Source of the DNA: an uncultured Ruminococcus sp.
GTDB lineage: Bacteria; Bacillota; Clostridia; Oscillospirales; Ruminococcaceae
DNA length: 23,958 bases
Direction of reading: 5' to 3'
Assembly (NCBI GenBank): GCA_937926145.1
Contig: CALANW010000162.1
Location: 1 to 23,958 of the forward strand
Position numbers and translations under genes: made by a program. The notes beneath the pieces are model-generated. The model made no database searches. It saw only the letters and a list, made by a program, of their open reading frames with translations, and was not told where the DNA came from. The stretch's first letter is position 1. Each line of letters begins with the position of its first letter. Below, one piece after another: positions 14,849-20,818 of the stretch.

Positions 14849-15886
14849 TTATTTCGGAATAAAACCGAGAATATGCGCTATAACGTCCACAGTCCACCCG
14901 TTTCCGATACACTTGTATCTCTGAGTATTGGACACTCCCTCCGTGTAATTATCGGGGAGAGTTTGCAGACGTTCCGCTTCTATCGGGTAAAGCTTGCGTA
15001 TGATATAATCGCCGTCAGGCAAGTCAATTTTGTATAATCCTGTTTTTGCTCCGCCGCCTCCGCCATTAGCTTTCATTGAAACAGATTTTCCGTAAACAGA
15101 ATAAATTCGTTCGCCCAAACCGCCTTTTCCAATATGTCCTATCTTTACAGGCACGGCGACCAAATTGTTATATACAAAACTATCACTTGCAGTAAAAGTA
15201 GGGCATTTTCCTTGTTTTATACCACCTTTGTTGTATCCGTGTTCCCTCTGTAATATGACTGGTTCGGCAATCATAGTATGCCTATGGCGTTTAAGTGTGT
15301 CCTTAAACGTTGCGCACTGACACCTTGTTGTATAAGCGTAGGACTTATCCTGCCACGGAATACCGCTTACCAAAATATCTTTTAGATAAATTTCCTTATC
15401 CTGCGGCTGTGTGATATTTGGAATGTTTGTCCAATAACATCTTTTTCGTTGCTGCGCAGATACCAAGGCAGAGTTTATCATTATCGGCTCAACTCCCAAG
15501 AATTTGGATATTTCATCTTTGATATTCTTGTGTATGCTGTTATTATTTTCATACAGAAAATACTTTGAATTACTTTCTTCCAATGCCCGAACATACTGCA
15601 TGAACAATCTGAATCCCTCTCCGTCAGCAGTTGTTTCTCTTCCTTTTTTGGCTACGCTCCAGTATGTACACGGTGAACCGCCGATAAGCAGATCGCAGTT
15701 CTTGTATTTTCTGAAATTTCCGTAAAAAACATCACCGTGATAATCAATTTCGGGATAATTTCTTTTTGAAATTGCTGTGGCGTATTTGTCAATTTCATAT
15801 GCGTGATACTTTTCGACAAGTATTCCCGAACGTTCAAGTGCAACCATTCCGCAGGAAATACCGTCGAATAAGCTTAAAACGTGCAT
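14849..15886 (-). CDS. DNA (cytosine-5-)-methyltransferase, Dnmt3/phage-like
   Basis: This 345-residue enzyme would transfer a methyl group from SAM to C5 of cytosine. Motif I is at the N-terminus (LSLFDGISCGMVAL). Motif IV is GGSPCTYWS with catalytic Cys73. Motif VI is YENNNS with Glu113. Motif VIII is QQRKRCYW (residues 145-151), and the C-terminal motif X is GNGWTVDVIAHIL. PCTYWS and ENN in place of the common PCQ-FS and ENV place it with the Dnmt3-like methylases of phages and conjugative elements. The region between VIII and X, which holds the target-recognition part, is short. No restriction endonuclease is nearby, so it is probably an orphan protective or regulatory methylase. The ATG has AAAGGAG seven bases upstream. 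The next gene, a PP-loop ATPase, follows after 18 bases. Confidence 0.92.
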   Translation of the reverse strand: MHVLSLFDGISCGMVALERSGILVEKYHAYEIDKYATAISKRNYPEIDYHGDVFYGNFRKYKNCDLLIGGSPCTYWSVAKKGRETTADGEGFRLFMQYVRALEESNSKYFLYENNNSIHKNIKDEISKFLGVEPIMINSALVSAQQRKRCYWTNIPNITQPQDKEIYLKDILVSGIPWQDKSYAYTTRCQCATFKDTLKRHRHTMIAEPVILQREHGYNKGGIKQGKCPTFTASDSFVYNNLVAVPVKIGHIGKGGLGERIYSVYGKSVSMKANGGGGGAKTGLYKIDLPDGDYIIRKLYPIEAERLQTLPDNYTEGVSNTQRYKCIGNGWTVDVIAHILGFIPK

Positions 15887-15908
15887 AGGTCATCTCCTTT
15901 GTACAAAC

Positions 15909-15939
15909 GAAAAGGGAGCATACACACGCATACTCCCTT
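15909..15939 (-). terminator. Probable intrinsic terminator after the secreted LRR-like gene
   Basis: A seven-base-pair stem (AAGGGAG at 15912-15918 with 15933-15939) encloses a 14-base loop. On the minus strand it is followed by a short T-run (CTCCCTTTTCG). It lies 28 bases after the stop of the secreted protein gene and before the methyltransferase ribosome site. It is of moderate strength and may allow read-through. Confidence 0.6.
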
Positions 15940-15967
15940 AACGACATTTTAAATTTTATTGCAGAGA

Positions 15968-16441
15968 TCAGTAGTAGATCGGTGACTGTCTGAGTTCCTT
16001 GTCGGTAGTAAGAACCGTCACACCCTTTCCGAATGACTTTTCGGATACATCTGTGATATTCTCATTGATGATTACGGTATTTGCTCCGACAGTTTTGGCT
16101 ATGTTATAGCCATTGATCGCAGTAACAGGCTTTCCGTTTATGTGTGACGGAAGTCTGAGCGTTCCGTTGAACACAAAGCTTCCGAGAACATTTGACGTAG
16201 GATAATCCTTTATCTTTTCTGAATGCATGGGGGAGCAGCCTGTTATCGTAAGTTCACCATTGTCATTTTCCGACCACATGATTACGACAAATTCAAGTGA
16301 GAAAGAATTCTCGTATGTAGCAGAATAATTTTCCCTCTCAAAAACTGTTCTTTCTGCTGCCGAGCAATTCATTGCAGGAATAGCGGATATTCCCATTGCT
16401 GCCGAAAGTGTGAATGCGAGTGCTTTTTTTGTGATTTTCAT
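15968..16441 (-). CDS. Secreted protein with a short BspA-like leucine-rich segment
   Basis: This 157-residue protein begins with a signal peptide (MKITKKALAFTLSAAMG and on to AMNCSAAE, cleavage near residue 29). The cysteine near the cleavage point is not in a good lipobox. The second half (LPSHINGKPVTAINGY, then ANTVIINENITDVSEKSF) follows the BspA/LRR_5 pattern, in which a strand, a hydrophobic turn and an aromatic residue repeat about every 20-23 residues. Only two or so repeats are present. Such proteins usually act at the cell surface in adhesion or recognition. The gene has AAAGGAG eight bases before the ATG, a palindrome in its upstream gap and a terminator after it. It looks like an independently inserted accessory gene. 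The exact function is unknown. Confidence 0.72.
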   Translation of the reverse strand: MKITKKALAFTLSAAMGISAIPAMNCSAAERTVFERENYSATYENSFSLEFVVIMWSENDNGELTITGCSPMHSEKIKDYPTSNVLGSFVFNGTLRLPSHINGKPVTAINGYNIAKTVGANTVIINENITDVSEKSFGKGVTVLTTDKELRQSPIYY

Positions 16442-16504
16442 GATTTTTTCTCCTTTGTTTTTATATTCTATAACCCCTAAAGGGTCATATTCGGAAAAGT
16501 ATTG

Positions 16505-16521
16505 TGTGTCACGGTGACACA
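16505..16521. repeat. Intergenic palindrome, copy 3
   Basis: TGTGTCACGGTGACACA, an 8+1+8 perfect palindrome, lies five bases after the stop of the small membrane protein gene and about 63 bases before the secreted-protein start. Together with copy 4 it brackets the small membrane protein gene exactly. Confidence 0.88.
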
Positions 16522-16526
16522 GGAGG

Positions 16527-16763
16527 TTATTTCTGCCCTATGATTTCCAAAGCGATTGAAAGGACAAGATAAGCGAATCCTCCGTATTTCAGAAATGCCG
16601 AGAAAAATTTTGAAATGCGTATTTTCTGCTCACATTTCATTTTCTCGGTCGGGGACATGGTTTTGCTGTTAGCTTCAATAGCTTTTATCTGAGAGTTTTT
16701 GGTTTCATTAAGTATCAGCGAAGAAATCTGACAAACCAAGAAAAGAATTACTGTGCTTGTCAT
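16527..16763 (-). CDS. Small two-helix membrane protein
   Basis: This 78-residue protein is one I do not recognise. It has a hydrophobic N-terminal helix (STVILFLVCQISSLIL), a charged middle segment rich in Lys and Glu (residues about 20-50), and a second hydrophobic helix near the C-terminus (YGGFAYLVLSIALEII). Both ends would lie on the same side of the membrane. The ATG at 16763 has a perfect AGGAGG, and palindrome copy 4 lies only three bases before that site. Copy 3 follows its stop. It may be a small accessory part of the mating channel or a membrane regulator, but nothing in the sequence says which. Confidence 0.65.
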   Translation of the reverse strand: MTSTVILFLVCQISSLILNETKNSQIKAIEANSKTMSPTEKMKCEQKIRISKFFSAFLKYGGFAYLVLSIALEIIGQK

Positions 16764-16783
16764 AATTTTTCAAACCTCCTTTC

Positions 16784-16800
16784 TGTGTCACCGTGACACA
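16784..16800. repeat. Intergenic palindrome, copy 4, abutting a ribosome site
   Basis: TGTGTCACCGTGACACA, an 8+1+8 perfect palindrome. It fills most of the 39-base gap between the topB stop (two bases away) and the AGGAGG of the next gene (three bases away). A protein or hairpin here could affect both the end of topB and translation of the small membrane protein. Confidence 0.9.
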
Positions 16801-16802
16801 TT

Positions 16803-19145
16803 TTATGTTGCCGATTTGGTTTTCCATTGAAAATATATTTTCCCCTGATAGTTATTTTCAATGATCTCAGGTACAACAACAGTCTTTTTTCCGCCTGCGG
16901 TATAAGAAATCTCTTTTCCGCTAAGAAGATTTTTAAGTTGATTTTCTGTCAGCTCCTTGCCGTAAACCTTGCCAACATTCATTCCGCACTTGTTTTTGCA
17001 GTGGAAACCATATTGACCGCCGATAATATCTCCGCCGCATTTCGGACACTTGCCCAAAGCTGTGCTTTCACTTTGTGCAAAGACAAGATTGACGTATTTG
17101 CCCGTATCTTCAAGGCTGAAATCTGCTGTATATTCCTTACCGTTTTTGGAAACGGCTTTAAGTTTTGTTTTTCCGAGGGATAGAAGCTCCTCCATTTGCT
17201 TTGCCGAAACTGTAGTATTCGGATATTTCTGATTTTTCCATACAGAAAAACCGCAGCCGTCCTTGCCGCTTTCGCAATAGTAGTTCAGCTTTCCCTCTAT
17301 AATATTCTTTCCGCATCGTGGACACTTGCCCAAAGATGACCTGACGAAACTGCTGCCCTCTGCACTTTCGGAATAGTTCTCCGTAAGCTTTCTGACGAAG
17401 CTTTCAATTTCATTCATAAAGCTATCGGGAGAAGCCTGTCCTTTTTCCATATGTTGAAGCATTGTTTCCCAAACAGCAGTAAGTTTTGGTGACTTGACTT
17501 CATCGGGAACAACTTCAATGAGCTTGATTCCCTTTTCGGTCGCATTGATTTTCTTCCCGTCACGGACAATATATTCTCTTTTTTCGAGATTTTCGATTAT
17601 ATCCGCTCTTGTAGCCGGAGTTCCCAAGCCTTTTTTCTCTACATCGGAATTTTCATCATAGTCGGTATTTCCGGCTGTTTCCATTGCTTTGAGCAATGTA
17701 TCTTCTGTGAAAGCTTTTGGCGGTGAGGTAAAGTGTTCCGCTGTTTTTGTGCTGACATTTTCAAAGCACTGACCCTCTGCTATTTCAGGAAGCATTACTT
17801 CTTTCTCCTCAACTTTTTTCTTGGTCAGGACTTCTTTCACATGGCTCTCGATCACCTTGAAATCATACGCAGTGAGAATTTTCTTTCCTGTTGCGTAAAA
17901 TTCTGAGTTTGCAGCACTTTCAGATGTTACCGAAACCTTTACCGATTCATACCTGTGCGGTTCTGATGTTGCGATAAGAAGCTTTGCGGAAATAAGCAAA
18001 AGAATATTTTTTTCACCTGTCGGAAGTGCGGAAAGGTCAGCTTTTTTTATTTCCGCTGTCGGAATTATAGCTGTGTGGTCGGATACCTTTGAATTATCCA
18101 TACATCTTTTAACGCCTGAATGGTCGGTATCGTCAAAGCTTATTCCGCAAGATAACTGAGGGAATGTATTTCTGATACACTGGAGCATATCCAAAGCAGT
18201 CTGTTCCATATCCTCGGTCAGATATTGACTGTCGGTTCGTGGATATGTAGCCAATTTTGCATCATAAAGGGACTGCAAATAGTTCAAGGTCTGCTTTGCC
18301 GTATATCCGAAAAGTTTGTTTGCTTCTCTTTGTAATGTGGTCAGGTCATAGAGCTTTGGCGGATTTACGGTCTTTGTTTCTTTGGTAACTGCTGTAACTA
18401 CAGCACTTTTCCCGTTACATATTTCCGCAAGATTTCTTGCGAAGCTTTCATCGTCAATTCTTGCTGTTGCGGCAATAAAATCTCCGCAGTCCATTTCAAC
18501 CGTGTAATATTTCTGCTTCACAAAATGCGCTATATCATAATCACGCTGAACCACCATTGCAAGCACGGGTGTCTGAACACGTCCCACGTTCAGAGATGTT
18601 CTGTAACGGTTTGAAAACAGACGTGAACCGTTCATGCCTACAAGCCAGTCCGCCTTAGCTCTGCACAATCCTGCGGAAAAAAGATTATCAAATTTGCTGT
18701 ACGGCTGTAAATTGTTCATTCCATCACGGATAGCGGAATCCTCCATTGATGATATCCATAAACGCTTTACAGGTTTGCGGCAGCCGAAGAAATTGTACAC
18801 ATATCTGAAAATACATTCACCCTCACGTCCTGCGTCCGTTGCACAGATAATTTCATCGACAGAACTGTTAAAAATAAGTTCTTTCAGAATTTTAAGCTGT
18901 TTTATTTTGCCGTTGTCCGCTTCAAAAATCCACTTCTGCGGAATTATCGGAAGATTATCAAACGTCCAGTATTGTTTATACTGTTCACCGTAACTGTCGG
19001 GAAGAGCAAGCCCTACAAGGTGTCCCTGACACCATGAAATTATGTAATCATCGCCCTCTAAATAACCATTCCGTATAGCTTTTACACCAAGGACTTTAGC
19101 TATTGTCTCTCCGACACTCTTCTTTTCTGCGATTATGAGCTTCAT
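16803..19145 (-). CDS. topB: DNA topoisomerase III
   Basis: This 780-residue type IA topoisomerase passes single DNA strands through a transient break and decatenates DNA during transfer or replication. The N-terminal TOPRIM domain starts MKLIIAEKKSVGETIAKVLG and includes DAGREGECIF (near residue 103) for metal binding. The active tyrosine is Tyr301 in TYPRTDSQYL. The DHTAIIPT motif and the LGTPATRADIIENLEKREY helix are typical of the family. The C-terminus holds two short four-cysteine zinc-ribbon modules (GKCPRCG near 605 and GKCPKCGG near 699), as in element-encoded TopB proteins. The gene sits between the mating-apparatus operon and the accessory block, flanked by palindromes on both sides. 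A GGAGG-type site lies nine or so bases before the ATG. This is the standard companion of conjugative elements with CD1107/CD1108 proteins. Confidence 0.97.
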   Translation of the reverse strand: MKLIIAEKKSVGETIAKVLGVKAIRNGYLEGDDYIISWCQGHLVGLALPDSYGEQYKQYWTFDNLPIIPQKWIFEADNGKIKQLKILKELIFNSSVDEIICATDAGREGECIFRYVYNFFGCRKPVKRLWISSMEDSAIRDGMNNLQPYSKFDNLFSAGLCRAKADWLVGMNGSRLFSNRYRTSLNVGRVQTPVLAMVVQRDYDIAHFVKQKYYTVEMDCGDFIAATARIDDESFARNLAEICNGKSAVVTAVTKETKTVNPPKLYDLTTLQREANKLFGYTAKQTLNYLQSLYDAKLATYPRTDSQYLTEDMEQTALDMLQCIRNTFPQLSCGISFDDTDHSGVKRCMDNSKVSDHTAIIPTAEIKKADLSALPTGEKNILLLISAKLLIATSEPHRYESVKVSVTSESAANSEFYATGKKILTAYDFKVIESHVKEVLTKKKVEEKEVMLPEIAEGQCFENVSTKTAEHFTSPPKAFTEDTLLKAMETAGNTDYDENSDVEKKGLGTPATRADIIENLEKREYIVRDGKKINATEKGIKLIEVVPDEVKSPKLTAVWETMLQHMEKGQASPDSFMNEIESFVRKLTENYSESAEGSSFVRSSLGKCPRCGKNIIEGKLNYYCESGKDGCGFSVWKNQKYPNTTVSAKQMEELLSLGKTKLKAVSKNGKEYTADFSLEDTGKYVNLVFAQSESTALGKCPKCGGDIIGGQYGFHCKNKCGMNVGKVYGKELTENQLKNLLSGKEISYTAGGKKTVVVPEIIENNYQGKIYFQWKTKSAT

Positions 19146-19174
19146 TCGTTATCTACCTCCAAATTTTTGATAGG

Positions 19175-19207
19175 AAAAGTCCGCCCCATAATAAAACAGG
19201 GCGGACT
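19175..19207 (-). terminator. Terminator or attenuator upstream of topB
   Basis: A nine-base-pair GC-rich stem (AGTCCGCCC, 19178-19186 with 19199-19207) encloses a 12-base AT-rich loop and is followed on the minus strand by TTTT then CC. It lies in the 83-base gap between the small membrane gene and topB, directly after palindrome copy 5. The short T-run suggests partial termination, which would lower topB expression relative to the genes upstream. Confidence 0.65.
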
Positions 19208-19209
19208 GA

Positions 19210-19226
19210 TGTGTCACGGTGACACA
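19210..19226. repeat. Intergenic palindrome, copy 5
   Basis: TGTGTCACGGTGACACA, an 8+1+8 perfect palindrome two bases after the stop of the small membrane protein gene and two bases before the terminator-like stem. The tight grouping of stop codon, palindrome and stem suggests a composite control site at the end of the mating operon. Confidence 0.88.
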
Positions 19227-19228
19227 CT

Positions 19229-19582
19229 TTATATCCACAATTCACGATTGAAAGAAAAAGCAGTCTCCAAACTGTCCATATCATAGCTACAGCTTTTCTT
19301 GCTGTATGACTGTATTTCATCACTGGTTATTGATTTAATGCTGTCCGATGAATATTCGACCACATTGCCGTAAATGTTTTTCGCAGTGATTCCGTAGTAT
19401 TCAGACAGATGTTCTGAGAAGCTTTTGAAGTCTGTAACTTCTTCATCTCCCAAGGTATCGGAAATTGCTTTGATAACGGCATTCACTTGGCAGTGCTTTC
19501 GGTAGTAACAGCATAAAACAGCTCCGGCAAATGCGCCCAAAGCGGTAAGTATCTGCACTTTCAAGGAATTATTCTTCTTCAT
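19229..19582 (-). CDS. Small membrane-anchored protein of the conjugation operon
   Basis: This 117-residue protein is one I do not recognise. I start it at the ATG at 19582, which has GGAGG about six bases upstream. The open frame extends further upstream, but that part only shadows the preceding gene. It overlaps the 3' end of the DUF4366 gene by 14 bases, so translation is probably coupled. After MKKNNSLKVQ there is one hydrophobic helix (ILTALGAFAGAVLCCYY, residues about 11-27). A mainly acidic and polar region of about 90 residues follows (GDEEVTDFKSFSEHLSEYYG). It may be an inner-membrane accessory of the mating channel, judged from operon position only. Confidence 0.7.
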   Translation of the reverse strand: MKKNNSLKVQILTALGAFAGAVLCCYYRKHCQVNAVIKAISDTLGDEEVTDFKSFSEHLSEYYGITAKNIYGNVVEYSSDSIKSITSDEIQSYSKKSCSYDMDSLETAFSFNRELWI

Positions 19583-20519
19583 AGGATTCCTCCGTCTCAT
19601 CATTTTCATAGATTTCGGGTTCTTCCTCTGTGTAATCATCGGAAGTGTTTTCCGAATCATCATCGTCAAACTTTTTCTTGCCGCCCGATACTTTCTTCTT
19701 TGCGATAAATATAAATACGATAACACCAACACCGCCGACTATGTAAAGAACCATATTGCTGTTTTTCTTTTTCGTATTTCCATCATTCGCTTTTTCGGCA
19801 TCGTCTTTTTCGGATTTGGCTGCTTCCGTTTCGGTTGTCTTATTGTCCGATTCCAATTTCAGGGCGGTTGTTGTACTGCTTCCCTCAAGAAGATATTTCA
19901 GGTCTGCCGTATCAACGGTATTGAGGAAGTAAACATTCTGATTATCATTTTCATAGTCAATGACAATATAGAAAACGTGTCCGTCCCGTGTTGTGACTGT
20001 AATAAAATCACGTTCTTCGGGGGTCTTTTCAGCCTTTTCAACGAGATAACCGTTAGGTTCTGTATTTGGAGCAGCAGTGGTCACGGTTGTTGTAGTCGTT
20101 GTGGTCTGAGTGGGAGCTGTCGTTGCCTGCTGAGGAGTGCTGCCCGAACTTGAAGATGATGAAGTATTGCTTGCTTTAGGCTGTGCCTGAAGCGTATTTA
20201 TAAGGCTGTACAGATCATTGAGAGACATCTGTAAACCGTCAATTTCTCCATTCAGATTCTCAACATTGCCGTTCAAGCCGTCAATGTTGTAACCGTTGTC
20301 CTCAAAAAGCTGTCTGATCTCATCAATCTGAGCCTGCATATCCTCATTGTTTCTGAGAAACTCCTCCAGAGAAACAGTTGCGTCCTCAGAAGTATCTTCA
20401 ATAACTTCCTCGGAAGTTATCTCCGCCTGCTGTTCTTCCTGCCCTGTTGCCCAAGCGGTTGTCGGCAGAACATTTACAAGGGACAGAGCTATGAAAAATG
20501 ATAAGATTTTGGTTTTCAT
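19569..20519 (-). CDS. CD1107/DUF4366-family mobile element membrane protein
   Basis: This 316-residue protein is conserved in Firmicute conjugative elements. A signal peptide (MKTKILSFFIALSLVNVLP, ending at AWA) is followed by an acidic region and a coiled coil (about 50-110, MQAQIDEIRQLFEDNG and later). Next is a Ser/Thr/Pro-rich linker with a long threonine run (about 115-150). The DUF4366 core follows (RDFITVTTRDGHVFYIVIDY, then NVYFLNTVDTADLKYLL). One transmembrane helix comes near residue 260 (VLYIVGGVGVIVFIFIA), and a very acidic cytoplasmic tail ends the protein. The core would lie outside the membrane. Its ATG overlaps the stop of the DUF4315 gene as ATGA, so the two are translationally coupled. 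The role in the mating channel is presumed from context. Confidence 0.88.
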   Translation of the reverse strand: MKTKILSFFIALSLVNVLPTTAWATGQEEQQAEITSEEVIEDTSEDATVSLEEFLRNNEDMQAQIDEIRQLFEDNGYNIDGLNGNVENLNGEIDGLQMSLNDLYSLINTLQAQPKASNTSSSSSSGSTPQQATTAPTQTTTTTTTVTTAAPNTEPNGYLVEKAEKTPEERDFITVTTRDGHVFYIVIDYENDNQNVYFLNTVDTADLKYLLEGSSTTTALKLESDNKTTETEAAKSEKDDAEKANDGNTKKKNSNMVLYIVGGVGVIVFIFIAKKKVSGGKKKFDDDDSENTSDDYTEEEPEIYENDETEESYEEE

Positions 20520-20800
20520 ATTATTTTTTCTTCTCCTTTCAGGTCACTCATTGGCTGTGACTTTGCCATATCTGACGGCGATTTCTTTACAGAAGTCAAG
20601 TCCGAGATCATCTCCTGAATATCTTCTACAGATAAATCAGCATTACGGATAATAGAAATTATCTCCGTGTTCTCGGCTTCAAGTTTGGCTTCTTTCAGAG
20701 AAGCCAACTTCTCTTTCTTTTCCGCAATCTGAGCTTCAAGCTGCTGTATTTCAGCAGAAAGCTTATCGACCTTTTTCCTTGTTGGTGAAGTGCTTTTCAT
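20516..20800 (-). CDS. DUF4315-family coiled-coil protein
   Basis: This 94-residue protein is almost entirely a coiled coil in its first half (KKVDKLSAEIQQLEAQIAEK, then KEKLASLKEAKLEAEN). A short helical region (EIISIIRNADLSVEDIQEMI) follows, the characteristic pattern of DUF4315. It always seems to accompany CD1107/DUF4366 proteins in these elements, and here its stop overlaps the DUF4366 start by four bases. It begins 18 bases after the CD1108-type gene, with AAAGGAAA before the ATG. It probably works as a small partner of one of the flanking membrane proteins. Confidence 0.9.
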   Translation of the reverse strand: MKSTSPTRKKVDKLSAEIQQLEAQIAEKKEKLASLKEAKLEAENTEIISIIRNADLSVEDIQEMISDLTSVKKSPSDMAKSQPMSDLKGEEKII

Positions 20801-20818
20801 ATAAAATTTCCTTTCAAA

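Noticed and set aside
16460..16500. A small ACCCCTAAAGGGT inverted repeat before the secreted-protein gene
   Set aside because: The stem is only about four pairs with no T-run, so it is too weak to call a terminator or operator.
19583..19732. Extension of the small membrane protein gene upstream to 19732
   Set aside because: The extra 50 residues (Arg/Met/Lys-rich) are the out-of-frame reading of the DUF4366 tail, while a good ribosome site precedes the ATG at 19582.
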